Of a stretch of 64,000 nucleotides of DNA, positions 18,607-27,662 are shown one piece after another. The translations under genes were made by a program, and so were the position numbers. A model generated the notes under the pieces. It saw only the letters and a program-made list of their open reading frames with translations. It searched no databases and had not been told where the DNA came from. Source of the DNA: Hahella sp. (lineage in GTDB: Bacteria; Pseudomonadota; Gammaproteobacteria; Pseudomonadales; Oleiphilaceae); the NCBI GenBank assembly GCA_028280065.1, contig JANQMN010000150.1:1-64000 (forward strand), given 5' to 3'. Within the stretch, counting starts at the first letter, position 1. Every line of letters starts with the position of its first letter.

Positions 18607-18608
18607 TA

Positions 18609-20597
18609 CTATCTCAAGTTAATAATCGTCTGGGTGGTGGCATTGGCCGTTTCTATAGTTTTGGCATTGGCCTGGTAATTACGCTGGGCAATAATCAGGT
18701 TTACCAATTGCTCGGATAGATCGACATTGGACTCCTCCAGGGAACTGGCGGCAATGGTGCCAAGCGATGCCGAACCAGGTGCGCCTATTACCGGAGCGCC
18801 GGAATCGAAGGACTCGACCCAAGCGGTTTCCCCAACCGGTGCAAGTCCCTCGATACTATTAAAGTTGGCAAGCGCCACCTGCCCCAACGTTTGAGATTCG
18901 CCGTTGCTGTATCGGGCAAATATAATACCGTCCTGCGCCACATCGAGTCCGTTCAGCAGTCCCGTTGTATAGCCGTCCTGTTGGAGATCCAACACCGAAA
19001 AATCACTACCATATTGGGTTACATTGGCTATATCGATTCGAAAGTTCGAACTGCTGGGAGGATCGGTAATCAACTGATCGGCGGCCGCACCCGTTGCATT
19101 TAAGGGTCCATCCGCACCGTTGGCATTGCCTTCGGAATCCAACGGTTGCCAGTTGGTGATAATCACATCATCCGATGCGGTTTCGTCCAACGTGCCATCC
19201 TGATTAAATACCAAAGAAAAACTGGCCCTGGTAGCAGGATCTCCCTGCGTAAGAGGATCGCCAATATCCCTGCCGTTAACCAAAGGATACAAGGTCCATT
19301 GGTTACTCACCGTCGTGCCTGCGCTTTCCTTGACGAAGTACATCGTCAGTACGTGGGAATTTCCCAGGCTGTCAAAAATGGTGGTCGAGGTCGCATGGTT
19401 ATAGGTTTCTTCATCCAGCGGATCAAACTCGTTATTAACCGTGGTGGTTCCTGTAAAGGTTGTAAATGGGCCCGTCGCCGGCGCGGCGACACCCGCTAGA
19501 GTCGTGGTCGTATCGGAAATGGTAATGTCTTCTTCATAAGTGATCGAGAGAACTCCCCCGATGGTCCATTCCTCTCCATCGGCAACGGCTTGTGCCCCTA
19601 AATTAAAAGCGCCGCCGTCCAGGTTTAAGGCAGTGATCGAAAGGTCCGCGCCCCGGGTTTGGGTAATAATCAAATCTCCCGCGCCATCGATGGTGGCGTT
19701 GACCCCGATGAGCGACGATGACGCATTAATCGCGTTGCCTAATTCGGTGAGTGAGTTAATATCGTCAAACTGGGTGCCGCCTATTTGAATTGACATCCCC
19801 GTAGCTGGCGGGACAAATCCTGTCATATTGATAGTTGTAACTGCCGAAGCACTGACACCATTCAGGTTACTCATTAACGCTGCGACATCTTGCATAGAGG
19901 CGTTACCAACCCGTGCGCCTGTGCCGGCGGTATCATCGTAGTCGGAAGCGACATTAACGGTTTCTGTTGAACCATCCGGATAGGTGAATGTGAGTTGCTG
20001 AGGTGGATACCCGTTAACTCCCAGATTAGGACCATTCGGCAAACCTACCGTGGCGGCATCCGATGCGACCAGCGTTTCCAGGCGCTCAAGGAGAATTTCC
20101 TCCGACGCATCGATATTTAAGTTGAGATCAACATCGGTGGTTCGCACCGGAGCCAAACTGGTATTTTGTACGGTCAAATCATCCAGCACACCGGAAACAA
20201 CACCCTCTTCATTAGCAGGGAATCCACGCAACTGACTGCCCTGGCTATTGACGATATTGCCATCTTTATCGACGAAGAAAGCCCCTGAACGGGTATATAG
20301 CGATTCGTTGTTGACCGAATTCAAGACAAAGAAGCCATTTCCATCAATGGCAAGATCCAGTGCATTGTCGGTAAAAGTGATATTCCCCTGGCTGAACTGT
20401 TGCTTGATATTCTGAACCCGGACGCCGTCGCCTGATCGGTTCTGGCCGTTCCCTAGAAAAGCATTGGCGTACAAGTCACCAAATTCAACACGAGATTCCT
20501 TAAATCCTGTGGTGCTCGCATTGGCGATATTGTTACCGGTAACTTCCAAGTCGATGTTGGAAGCGCGTAATCCGGTTAGGGCAATATTGAATGGCAT
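18609..20597 (-). CDS. flgE: Flagellar hook protein FlgE, enlarged
   Basis: Hook subunit, polymerised outside the cell between rod and junction proteins. The N-terminus (NIALTGLRASNIDLEVTGN, NNIANASTTGFKESRVEFGD) and the C-terminus (SLEESNVDLSEQLVNLIIAQ) are canonical. At 662 residues it is well above the usual 400-460. The extra sequence is central (about residues 180-400), with ASMQDVAALMSNLNGVSASA and GNAINASSSLIGVNATIDG segments resembling hook IN motifs, the same kind of insert seen in FlgK here. It is 56 bp after flgD; the FlgD scaffold caps its assembly. Confidence 0.95.
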   Translation of the reverse strand: MPFNIALTGLRASNIDLEVTGNNIANASTTGFKESRVEFGDLYANAFLGNGQNRSGDGVRVQNIKQQFSQGNITFTDNALDLAIDGNGFFVLNSVNNESLYTRSGAFFVDKDGNIVNSQGSQLRGFPANEEGVVSGVLDDLTVQNTSLAPVRTTDVDLNLNIDASEEILLERLETLVASDAATVGLPNGPNLGVNGYPPQQLTFTYPDGSTETVNVASDYDDTAGTGARVGNASMQDVAALMSNLNGVSASAVTTINMTGFVPPATGMSIQIGGTQFDDINSLTELGNAINASSSLIGVNATIDGAGDLIITQTRGADLSITALNLDGGAFNLGAQAVADGEEWTIGGVLSITYEEDITISDTTTTLAGVAAPATGPFTTFTGTTTVNNEFDPLDEETYNHATSTTIFDSLGNSHVLTMYFVKESAGTTVSNQWTLYPLVNGRDIGDPLTQGDPATRASFSLVFNQDGTLDETASDDVIITNWQPLDSEGNANGADGPLNATGAAADQLITDPPSSSNFRIDIANVTQYGSDFSVLDLQQDGYTTGLLNGLDVAQDGIIFARYSNGESQTLGQVALANFNSIEGLAPVGETAWVESFDSGAPVIGAPGSASLGTIAASSLEESNVDLSEQLVNLIIAQRNYQANAKTIETANATTQTIINLR

Positions 20598-20653
20598 ACT
20601 TCACCTCTTACTTTTTCCCAATTGGTCCCAGCCCTGCTCTTTTGGCTGGAAGC

Positions 20654-21325
20654 TCACTGAATTTCTTTCACTTCGCTGATACCGACCGACCCCATGCCGG
20701 CCAGGTTTAGGGTAACCTGGCCATCGCTGGCGATGGAGACACTGTCGACATTGGCCGAAACGTAGGTATTGACTTGCTGCATCTGTCCGTCATAGCGGGC
20801 TTCAGCGGCTACCCGGTAACGACCGGCCGGCAAAGGTTCGCCGCTGACAGTCGTGCCCGGCCAGTTATAGTTCAAATCCCCGCCACTCTGCTGACCCAAC
20901 TGTTCTTCGAACACCAACGCACCCGATGCGTTATAAATACTCATCTTGACATTCGACGTTGCTCCAGGCAGATCGACAATCGTATTCAAGCCGCCTTCTC
21001 CCGCCACCAAAGTGGAATCGCCCAACACCATCACATCCCTGCCGACCATCGCCGAGGCCTGCAATGCCTGCGAACTGCGCAGTTGAGACGCCATGCTGTC
21101 TGCGGTGATATTTAAATTTTCAAGGCTTTCCACGGAACTGAATTGCGCCAGTTGAGCGACAAACTCTTCATTTGACTGCGGGTCCAGCGGACTTTGGTTG
21201 TTCATCTGGGCAATCATCAGTTCCAGGAACTCATTCTTTCCCAACTCATTACGATTGTCTGTTTCCCTAGGCTTCGGTCCGAACTGGCTTAGCACATCAT
21301 TGCCGACGCTACTTACATCACTCAT
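20654..21325 (-). CDS. flgD: Flagellar hook cap / scaffold protein FlgD
   Basis: Export substrate that caps the growing hook and is later replaced by FlgK. The 223-residue product has the conserved N-terminal LGKNEFLELMIAQMNNQSPLD-type block, then NEEFVAQLAQFSSVESLENL, and the C-terminal FlgD immunoglobulin/Tudor-like region with SIYNASGALVFEEQLG and AGRYRVAAEA. It is followed closely by flgE and preceded by flgC (20 bp). Confidence 0.95.
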   Translation of the reverse strand: MSDVSSVGNDVLSQFGPKPRETDNRNELGKNEFLELMIAQMNNQSPLDPQSNEEFVAQLAQFSSVESLENLNITADSMASQLRSSQALQASAMVGRDVMVLGDSTLVAGEGGLNTIVDLPGATSNVKMSIYNASGALVFEEQLGQQSGGDLNYNWPGTTVSGEPLPAGRYRVAAEARYDGQMQQVNTYVSANVDSVSIASDGQVTLNLAGMGSVGISEVKEIQ

Positions 21326-21345
21326 GATTCACTCCTTTCAGTCCG

Positions 21346-21783
21346 TTACTGGCCCAGGGTTAACAAACGTTGCATCATCTGTTTCGCACTGTTCAACACC
21401 TCAGTGTTGAGCTGAAAACTGCGGGATGCCGACATCATATCGGCCATCTCCTCCACCACATTGACGTTCGGATAAAACACGTACCCCTCTTCGTCCGCCA
21501 TCGGATGGTCCGGTTGGTAACGCCGCTCCAACGGCGCTTCACTCTCAACAATGGCTTTAACCTCGACGCCCCTGGAAGCCAAATCGTCTATGGACCGGCC
21601 CTGCGCCATCGCCAATGCTTCTTGATGCACAGCGGCAAAAATCGGTTTGCGGGCTTTGTAGGTTTCCTCGATGCTGGAACTCACCGTTTCGGCATTTGCC
21701 AGGTTACTCGCCGTGGTATTCAACCGCACTGACTGGGCCCGCATCGCCGACCCGGCAATATCAAAAATGCTATTAATCGACAT
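21346..21783 (-). CDS. flgC: Flagellar proximal rod protein FlgC
   Basis: Proximal rod subunit of 145 residues, near the usual 134-148. Conserved features are NSIFDIAGSAMRAQSVRLNT and SNLANAETVSS at the N-terminus and YPNVNVVEEMADMMSASRSF at the C-terminus. Its first base coincides with the last base of flgB (one-base overlap), so the two are probably translationally coupled. Confidence 0.96.
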   Translation of the reverse strand: MSINSIFDIAGSAMRAQSVRLNTTASNLANAETVSSSIEETYKARKPIFAAVHQEALAMAQGRSIDDLASRGVEVKAIVESEAPLERRYQPDHPMADEEGYVFYPNVNVVEEMADMMSASRSFQLNTEVLNSAKQMMQRLLTLGQ

Positions 21784-22184
21784 TACTGATCACCCTTTAG
21801 TGCTCTGACCAGACCCTTGAATTTGCTATTGAGGAACTGAAAACTGGACTGAAATCCCAACGCGTTTTCGCTGTATTCGACAATTTCGGTTTGCGTATCG
21901 ACAGTATTACCGTCTACCGCCGGTTGCGAAGGATTGCGGTACAACAGTTGGCCGGATGCGGCTGGATCATTGAAATCCATATGCGCGGTATGAGTTTTTG
22001 CCGGTTCTAACTTGCTTTGATTCCCCAACGAACGCTGAAGCACCGCATGAAAGTCGATATCTCTGGCTTTGAAACCCGGCGTATCGGAGTTGGCAATATT
22101 GTTCGCCAAAATTTCAGCCCGTTGGGAGTGCAGACGTAAGGCCTGTTCCTGAAACCCGACCGCTTTGTCAAAGGAGATTGCCAT
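21783..22184 (-). CDS. flgB: Flagellar proximal rod protein FlgB
   Basis: First gene of the rod/hook operon, a 133-residue proximal rod subunit. The N-terminal SFDKAVGFQEQALRLHSQRAEI and the NNIANSDTPGFKARDIDF motif identify the family. A GAGGTGACAAC ribosome-binding region precedes the ATG, and a sigma-54 promoter lies 35-49 bp upstream. The usual neighbours flgA, flgM and flgN are not next to it. Confidence 0.96.
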   Translation of the reverse strand: MAISFDKAVGFQEQALRLHSQRAEILANNIANSDTPGFKARDIDFHAVLQRSLGNQSKLEPAKTHTAHMDFNDPAASGQLLYRNPSQPAVDGNTVDTQTEIVEYSENALGFQSSFQFLNSKFKGLVRALKGDQ

Positions 22185-22218
22185 GTTGTCACCTCAGATT
22201 GCTATTGGAACAACTAAA

Positions 22219-22233
22219 GCAACACTAGTGCCA
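22219..22233 (-). promoter_or_regulatory. Sigma-54 promoter of the flg operon
   Basis: Read on the minus strand the sequence is TGGCAC-TAGTG-TTGC, an exact match to the RpoN consensus with the required spacing of the -24 GG and -12 GC. It lies 35 bp before the flgB start. This fits polar-flagellum class II control by RpoN and an FleQ/FlrA-type activator; the activator gene is not in the window. Confidence 0.88.
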
Positions 22234-22357
22234 AACAGATATTATCTATATATTTCAATATTATAGGTTATTATTGAGAATCGGAAGCGGCAATCGAATT
22301 CCGCTTCCGCCAATGGTATCCGGGTACTTCCAGTTTAATCCTGCCTGTACCAGCCGG

Positions 22358-22915
22358 TTATTGCTGAATAAACGCCACCCGCTCGGAGAATTCCGGGGCT
22401 TGAACTGTCTTGGGGGAGTTTTTTGTCGGCGTTCCAATGTAGAGGAAACCGATGAGATGTTCTCCGGCTTCCAACCCCAAGGCCTGTTTCACCGTCGGAT
22501 CATAGGCGAAGTTGCCGGTACGCCACATACCGCCATAACCCATGGTATTGAGCGCCAGTATCAGCGCATAGGTACTACAACCTGTAGAAATCACCTGCTC
22601 GATTTCAGGAACTTTCGGGTGTTCCCGGATTGTTGCAATGACCACCGCCACCATGGGCGCCCGTAGCGGCAAATTTCGATATCTGTTGACAGTGTCCGGA
22701 TCCAGGTCGGGTTGTTTCCTTAGGGCGGCAGCGGCGAAGATATCTCCCATGCGCTCCAGGCCTTCACCTTGCCAGATCTGCATTCGGGCCGGCTTTAGCC
22801 GGGCGTGATCCGGAGCGCGCATCATGGCCAGGTATGCCTCCTGTAATTCATCCGGTTTCGGTGCCGGTTCAGCCAGCAGCGGATTGGAGTAGCGGTTCTG
22901 TAGCGTTTCAAGCAT
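22358..22915 (-). CDS. YdjA-like nitroreductase family protein
   Basis: A 185-residue FMN-dependent oxidoreductase of the small, YdjA-type nitroreductase subgroup (E. coli YdjA is 183). Conserved parts are RYSNPLLAEPAP, MMRAPDHARLKP (FMN phosphate side), a Cys-containing ISTGCSTYALILAL and GYGGMWRTGNF followed by LGLEAGEHLIGFLYIGTP. The physiological substrate of the group is unclear. The gene is divergent from the helical membrane protein gene at 23111. Confidence 0.88.
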   Translation of the reverse strand: MLETLQNRYSNPLLAEPAPKPDELQEAYLAMMRAPDHARLKPARMQIWQGEGLERMGDIFAAAALRKQPDLDPDTVNRYRNLPLRAPMVAVVIATIREHPKVPEIEQVISTGCSTYALILALNTMGYGGMWRTGNFAYDPTVKQALGLEAGEHLIGFLYIGTPTKNSPKTVQAPEFSERVAFIQQ

Positions 22916-23110
22916 GTAATAATTTCCCCTCAGAAGTTACAAACATTTGGCTCTATTGAGCACCCAAATATGGCCATTCGTCAATTTCCCGCGATTTCCC
23001 TGCATAACGGCCACATTGAATCCAATATTTCTTGAGTGCCAACTAAGTCATTCATTTTTCTTCATCTATACTTGATTAAGTAACGATAAACAAAGTGATT
23101 TTTTCTATCT

Positions 23111-23896
23111 ATGTCAGCTACAGCGACTATCGCCCTTATTGTCGGCTTGATTATTGCCGGCCTTTTGCTTATTTACTTCAACCAATGGCGCAAACGTCAA
23201 AATGACGAACAGCGCCGTAAAATAAATGCCCTCTCCGCACGCCTGCGCCAATTGGATACTATGGCGCGCTCGATTCCCAGCGATTATGTCGATATTAAAA
23301 TTCTGACTGCGATTGCCCAGGCAGGCGTTGCGACCCTCAATGAAATGCACGAACTCGAACCTAAAAATGAAGTTGCTGTAAAGAAAGAAGAATGGGCGCT
23401 GCTGGTTGATAAGGTGAAATCCGGGCAGCCCATCGCCCCGAAAATGAATCCGGCCAACGAAGCCGCCGGTAAAGAACTGCGCAAGAATCTGCAAGCCCTG
23501 TTCAAATTTATTGAACGTCAAATCAAATCGCGCAAGATCGAAAAGGCGTTCGGCAACCAACAGCTTATACGAACCCAGTTTTTCATTGCAAAAAGTCTGG
23601 CGGACGCCCATGGCATGCGAGCCAACCAGGCCGAAAAACAGCAAAAATACCGAGTGGCAATTCACCATCTGCATGATGCGATCGAAGCTTACTCGCGGGT
23701 CGCCAGCAATCCCATGGCACAGCAGGCCATCACGGAATACCGAACACAGATAACCAAATTAGATATCGCCGCCAACAAACTATCGCAATCGAAGTCAGCG
23801 GTTGCGAAAACCAACAACAATACCTTGAGTGCGCAACTGGATCAAATGGTCGACAAGGAGGATGAATGGAAACGCAAGCAAGACTATGACGGTTAG
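23111..23896 (+). CDS. Membrane-anchored alpha-helical protein of unknown function
   Basis: I do not recognise a family. The 261-residue product begins with one hydrophobic segment (about residues 6-24, ALIVGLIIAGLLLIYF), then a basic QWRKRQ stop-transfer region, implying an N-out, C-in single-pass topology. The rest is predicted soluble and strongly helical: long heptad-like stretches at about 30-55 and 115-215, and a low-complexity Ser/Asn/Lys tail before MVDKEDEWKRKQ. It is 54 bp upstream of the hybrid histidine kinase in the same direction, so the two are probably co-transcribed; a scaffold or accessory role is only a guess. Confidence 0.75.
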   Translation: MSATATIALIVGLIIAGLLLIYFNQWRKRQNDEQRRKINALSARLRQLDTMARSIPSDYVDIKILTAIAQAGVATLNEMHELEPKNEVAVKKEEWALLVDKVKSGQPIAPKMNPANEAAGKELRKNLQALFKFIERQIKSRKIEKAFGNQQLIRTQFFIAKSLADAHGMRANQAEKQQKYRVAIHHLHDAIEAYSRVASNPMAQQAITEYRTQITKLDIAANKLSQSKSAVAKTNNNTLSAQLDQMVDKEDEWKRKQDYDG

Positions 23897-23950
23897 CGTT
23901 GCCGGCAAACAGCTTTTAAAAGCAGTGATAAGATAGGTGGAGCGTAAGGC

Positions 23951-26338
23951 TTGAAAATTAGTTTTTCCAACCGACTATCGTTCCGACTTGCGCGTAATAC
24001 AGTCATTTTAGCGCTACTCCTGGGCACCATGATGAGTATGACCCAGGTCATACTCGACTTTCTCGACCAGAAACATTCCCTGGACAATGAAATCCGGGCG
24101 ATTATCACCATCAGCCATGCCCCCGCTTCCCAGATCGCTTATAACATCGATGCCCGGCTCGCCGCCGAGTTACTGGAAGGCTTGTTGGAACACCCGGCAA
24201 TTATTCATGCGGAAATCATCGATACCGATAACCGGATTCTTTCCAGCCGGGATCAGCCTGCCGCCGAATCCCCCTATCGCTGGCTGAGCGATTTACTGTT
24301 TCAGCCCACCCGGACCTACAGCGAGGCGTTGTTTGTTCCGCAACTCACCGATTTTGTGCTGGGGGATCTCTACGTCGTTGTCGACACCTACCCCGGTGGA
24401 TCACAGTTTCTGCAACGGGCGACATTTACCCTGATGTCGGGATTTGTCCGCAGCCTGATTTTATCCGCTGTATTGTTGATCCTGTTTTATCTGATGCTGA
24501 CAAAACCGCTGGTGCGGGTCATCGCAGCAGTCAGCGAGGTTGATCCCGAAACCCCGGAAAAAGTCCGTCTCCCTGTGCCTCAAGGGCATGAATTTGACGA
24601 AATCGGGGTTCTGGTCAACTCCACCAATAATCATCTGCAGTCGATAGACGGCAATTTGGAAAAACTGCGAAAGGCCGAGTCGCGCTTGAAGACCTACTCC
24701 GAACAATTGGAACAGATAGTCGACAGCCGCACCAAGGAACTATCGGAAAAAAACAATCAGTTGATTAAAAGCAACCACGATTTACGCATCGCTAAGGAAG
24801 AGGCCGTAAAACGCGCCAAAGCCCGTGCCGACTTTCTCGCCAATATGAGCCATGAGATTCGAACCCCCTTCAACGGCGTTCTCGGCATGATCAGCCTGAC
24901 ATTGGAAGAACCGCTTTCCGCCAAGCAAAAAGAACAACTCAATGTGGCCTATAGCTCCGGCACCGCACTACTGGAACTGTTAAATGACATTCTCGATATT
25001 TCCAAGGTCGAATCCGGCAAGTTAACCTTGGAAAACATCAATTTCGACATGCGGAAAACCGTGGAGGATGTGGCCCGCTTGATGGCGCAAAATGCTCATG
25101 CAAAACAGGTGGAGGTCTATTCGGCGGTAGCGCCTGGCTTTCCGGAACGGATATACGGCGATCCCACGAGAATCAGACAGATTGTCAGTAACCTGGTCGG
25201 GAACGCCATCAAATTTACCGAACAGGGGTATGTCAAAGTTTCGTTGGAATATGCCCATAAAGACGGCGTGCTTTTAAAAGTTATCGACACCGGCATCGGA
25301 ATCGACAAAGCCAGATTGGATAGCATTTTCTCGCCGTTTTCCCAGGGCGACACACAAATCACCCGGAAGTTTGGTGGAACAGGTTTGGGCCTGACCCTTT
25401 GTAAACAATTGGTCAACCACATGGGAGGGGCGCTAAATGTCGAATCCACCGCCGGTCAAGGCAGTACGTTCAGTGTCCAACTGCCACTGATACAGGACAG
25501 CGCTGTACCGGCATTCGAAATCGATCTGCGACTGCATCAACATAAGTATGTATTAATCCACCAAAACGAGAATCTTACTTTTCATAGCCTCGCGGAAGAC
25601 ATCAAATACTGGAAACTGCCGCTCCGCGTCCTGCACTACGATAAAATTCAGGATCTGGTGTTGAAAAAAGAGCAATTTGCCGAGAACTCCGTGGTACTGT
25701 TCGATTCACGCTCGATAGCGCCTTTCCTGGTCGAGCATCCGGATATTGATCGCCTGAATCTGATTCTGGTCGCCCGGCAAAGTATTCCGTCTCAAACGGA
25801 AGCGCTGAAGCTGATGAAGATCCAGCAACTGATCAGTGCCCCGGTCAGCCGCGACCGGCTATACGAAACTATCTGCAAAGTCATCCATATCCACGACGAT
25901 GCCGCCGAAGCGGAAGACCGGCTGCCGGAGAAAGTAGCGAAACCGGGACAGCATGTGCTGCTGGTGGAGGACAACCAGGTTAATCAATTAGTGGCGAAAA
26001 CCATCTTGAAGAAATTAGGTTATGAGGTCAGCATTGCCCATAACGGCAAAGAGGCTGTAGATACCATCTCGACAATGGATTTCGACATCGTGTTAATGGA
26101 TTGCCACATGCCGGTGATGGATGGCTACGAGGCCACTCTGAAAATTCGCAAAAATCCCAAATACGACCAACTGCCCATCGTCGCCGTTACCGCCAATGTC
26201 ATGCAGGGCGATAAAGAGAAATGTATGCAGGTGGGGATGAACGACTATCTTACCAAGCCTTACGAGAAAAAGGCGCTCGCGGCCCTGCTGCATAAATGGC
26301 TTTCCGGTGAAAATCCACTGCAGAAGGCGGCCTTGTAA
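23951..26338 (+). CDS. Hybrid sensor histidine kinase / response regulator
   Basis: A 795-residue inner-membrane sensor. A TM helix at about residues 14-34 is followed by a periplasmic sensor region (35-155), TM2 at about 165-185, HAMP and a coiled coil (to about 285), a HisKA domain with phospho-acceptor His in FLANMSHEIRTPFNG (about 301), and an HATPase_c domain with NLVGNAIKFT, DTGIGI and KFGGTGLGLTL. A degenerate receiver-like segment (about 530-650) precedes a true receiver with LLVEDNQVNQLVAKT and phospho-acceptor Asp in IVLMDCHMPVMDG (about 717). No Hpt domain or separate regulator is nearby, so phosphotransfer must continue elsewhere. The start is TTG, chosen for the GGTGGAG site 8 bases upstream. 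Confidence 0.93.
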   Translation: MKISFSNRLSFRLARNTVILALLLGTMMSMTQVILDFLDQKHSLDNEIRAIITISHAPASQIAYNIDARLAAELLEGLLEHPAIIHAEIIDTDNRILSSRDQPAAESPYRWLSDLLFQPTRTYSEALFVPQLTDFVLGDLYVVVDTYPGGSQFLQRATFTLMSGFVRSLILSAVLLILFYLMLTKPLVRVIAAVSEVDPETPEKVRLPVPQGHEFDEIGVLVNSTNNHLQSIDGNLEKLRKAESRLKTYSEQLEQIVDSRTKELSEKNNQLIKSNHDLRIAKEEAVKRAKARADFLANMSHEIRTPFNGVLGMISLTLEEPLSAKQKEQLNVAYSSGTALLELLNDILDISKVESGKLTLENINFDMRKTVEDVARLMAQNAHAKQVEVYSAVAPGFPERIYGDPTRIRQIVSNLVGNAIKFTEQGYVKVSLEYAHKDGVLLKVIDTGIGIDKARLDSIFSPFSQGDTQITRKFGGTGLGLTLCKQLVNHMGGALNVESTAGQGSTFSVQLPLIQDSAVPAFEIDLRLHQHKYVLIHQNENLTFHSLAEDIKYWKLPLRVLHYDKIQDLVLKKEQFAENSVVLFDSRSIAPFLVEHPDIDRLNLILVARQSIPSQTEALKLMKIQQLISAPVSRDRLYETICKVIHIHDDAAEAEDRLPEKVAKPGQHVLLVEDNQVNQLVAKTILKKLGYEVSIAHNGKEAVDTISTMDFDIVLMDCHMPVMDGYEATLKIRKNPKYDQLPIVAVTANVMQGDKEKCMQVGMNDYLTKPYEKKALAALLHKWLSGENPLQKAAL

Positions 26339-26602
26339 TCATCTCCCCCCGGTAACAGTCAACCATTACGGCTGCCCAGTTTAGACTCAGGACACCTTCG
26401 TTTGATCTGGTCGAAGAGTTTTCTTGTTTTTCTATTCACCAGTTCAAATACCTTAGGCTTTGTTGCCCTTGCAACCGAGCCGCCATAATTCGCCCGGATC
26501 CTGCGTAGTTTCTGCCTTAGGCTGCCCGGTCATTTCCTCATTGCCGGTACAAGCTATCCGTACCCAACAGCCCATAGGCTAACAACTACAGAGGAAAACA
26601 CC
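26339..26602 (+). other. 264-bp leader region before the OmpA-type lipoprotein
   Basis: No open frame of note. The segment has a direct repeat CCTTAGGCT at 26451-26459 and 26515-26523, and between them a small hairpin (26462-26466 with 26471-26475, CCTT loop) and a GC-rich stretch. It may be a structured 5' leader. I could not match it to a known riboswitch class. Confidence 0.35.
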
Positions 26603-27523
26603 ATGCAAATCCAATACTTCAACAAGCAGCCTGTTTGGGGATTAACCATCCTCGCAACTGCATTGACCCTGTTGACAGCATGCGGGAGTCAAACGGTAAA
26701 ACAGCCGGAAGCCGAATCCACTGCTGTTATAGAGCACCAACCCGATAGTCTCGAGGATACCGGCGCGACCTACCAAATCACTATGACCGACAATGCCGGC
26801 CAGGAACAGGAATCAGCTTTTGACGAACAGAGCGACACACTCAGTGAATTTGGCATAAACAGATCCAATGAGCCAACAGACCGATATAATGAAACTGTGA
26901 CCGGCCAGACGGTTGACACCCCTGCAGGCAAGGCACAATTAATAGAAGGTGAAGCTTTTATCGCCCAACATCAGCAACCTGCGGCAGGTACAAACGGTCA
27001 CCAAATTGTGCTGGACGAGAAAGATAGCCTAACGGACAATAAGGCGGTCAACGCAACGGATTCAATGGAAAATACTGCAATCGCAGCTCAGGAGGCACAA
27101 GAGGACGATAACGCAATGCTAAACATTCAACCACCGCAACCAAGAGTTCTATTTTACGCCTTCGATCAAAAAACACCGGATCAGGAGCAACTCGCGACCA
27201 TTAAGCATCATGCGGATTTCCTCGCCGTTCATCCGGATTACAAAATCCAAATACACGGTCATACCGACAACCAGGGCAACAAGGTTTACAACGAAAAACT
27301 GGCTGAAAAGCGCGCCAAACTGGTCGCGGATCAGCTGATTCAAGCCGGTGTCAAATCCGAACAAATTGAAACCTTCGCCTGGGGCAGCCAAGATCCCCTG
27401 TTAAGCGTCAGCCAACACGAAAAAAACCGCAGAGTGGAATTTATCTATCTTAGCGATCATGTGGCACTAAGCGAAAGCGGCATTATCGATCAATCTCTGG
27501 AACCTGCCATGTTGGAAGAGTAA
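26603..27523 (+). CDS. OmpA-family peptidoglycan-associated lipoprotein
   Basis: A 306-residue lipoprotein. The signal peptide ends in the lipobox LLTAC (Cys at about residue 27), with no Asp at +2, so outer-membrane sorting is expected. Residues 30-185 are a low-complexity, acidic Glu/Gln/Asp/Thr-rich spacer. The C-terminal OmpA-like domain (about 190-290) has HPDYKIQIHGHTDNQGN, LAEKRAKLVADQLIQAG and SQHEKNRRVEF, the peptidoglycan diaminopimelate-binding pattern. Pal is the paralogue, but the long spacer and lack of tol genes nearby argue against calling it pal. A good GAGGAAAA site precedes the ATG; a strong terminator follows at 27591. Confidence 0.88.
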   Translation: MQIQYFNKQPVWGLTILATALTLLTACGSQTVKQPEAESTAVIEHQPDSLEDTGATYQITMTDNAGQEQESAFDEQSDTLSEFGINRSNEPTDRYNETVTGQTVDTPAGKAQLIEGEAFIAQHQQPAAGTNGHQIVLDEKDSLTDNKAVNATDSMENTAIAAQEAQEDDNAMLNIQPPQPRVLFYAFDQKTPDQEQLATIKHHADFLAVHPDYKIQIHGHTDNQGNKVYNEKLAEKRAKLVADQLIQAGVKSEQIETFAWGSQDPLLSVSQHEKNRRVEFIYLSDHVALSESGIIDQSLEPAMLEE

Positions 27524-27529
27524 ACCAAG

Positions 27530-27551
27530 TAAGCTATGTAAACGTAGCTTA
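27530..27551 (+). other. Small hairpin after the OmpA-type lipoprotein gene
   Basis: A 7-bp stem TAAGCTA/TAGCTTA (27530-27536 with 27545-27551) lies just past the stop codon, without a T-run. The true terminator is probably the stronger hairpin 40 bp further on. Confidence 0.35.
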
Positions 27552-27590
27552 ACCTACATGATCGATACCCGATACAGTCCCGTATAATTT

Positions 27591-27615
27591 GGCAGGAAAT
27601 GCTCCTGCCTTTTTT
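27591..27615 (+). terminator. Intrinsic terminator
   Basis: A perfect 7-bp GC-rich stem GGCAGGA/TCCTGCC (27591-27597 with 27603-27609) with a five-base loop is followed by six T. It is a textbook rho-independent terminator for the OmpA-type lipoprotein gene. Confidence 0.92.
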
Positions 27616-27662
27616 CGTTTCGTGCCCCAGCCGACGGAAATTTCCAAACAACAACTTTTTAA

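Noticed and set aside
26339-26602. A cyclic di-GMP riboswitch before the OmpA-type lipoprotein
   Set aside because: On neither strand could I line up the conserved GEMM core elements in the required order.
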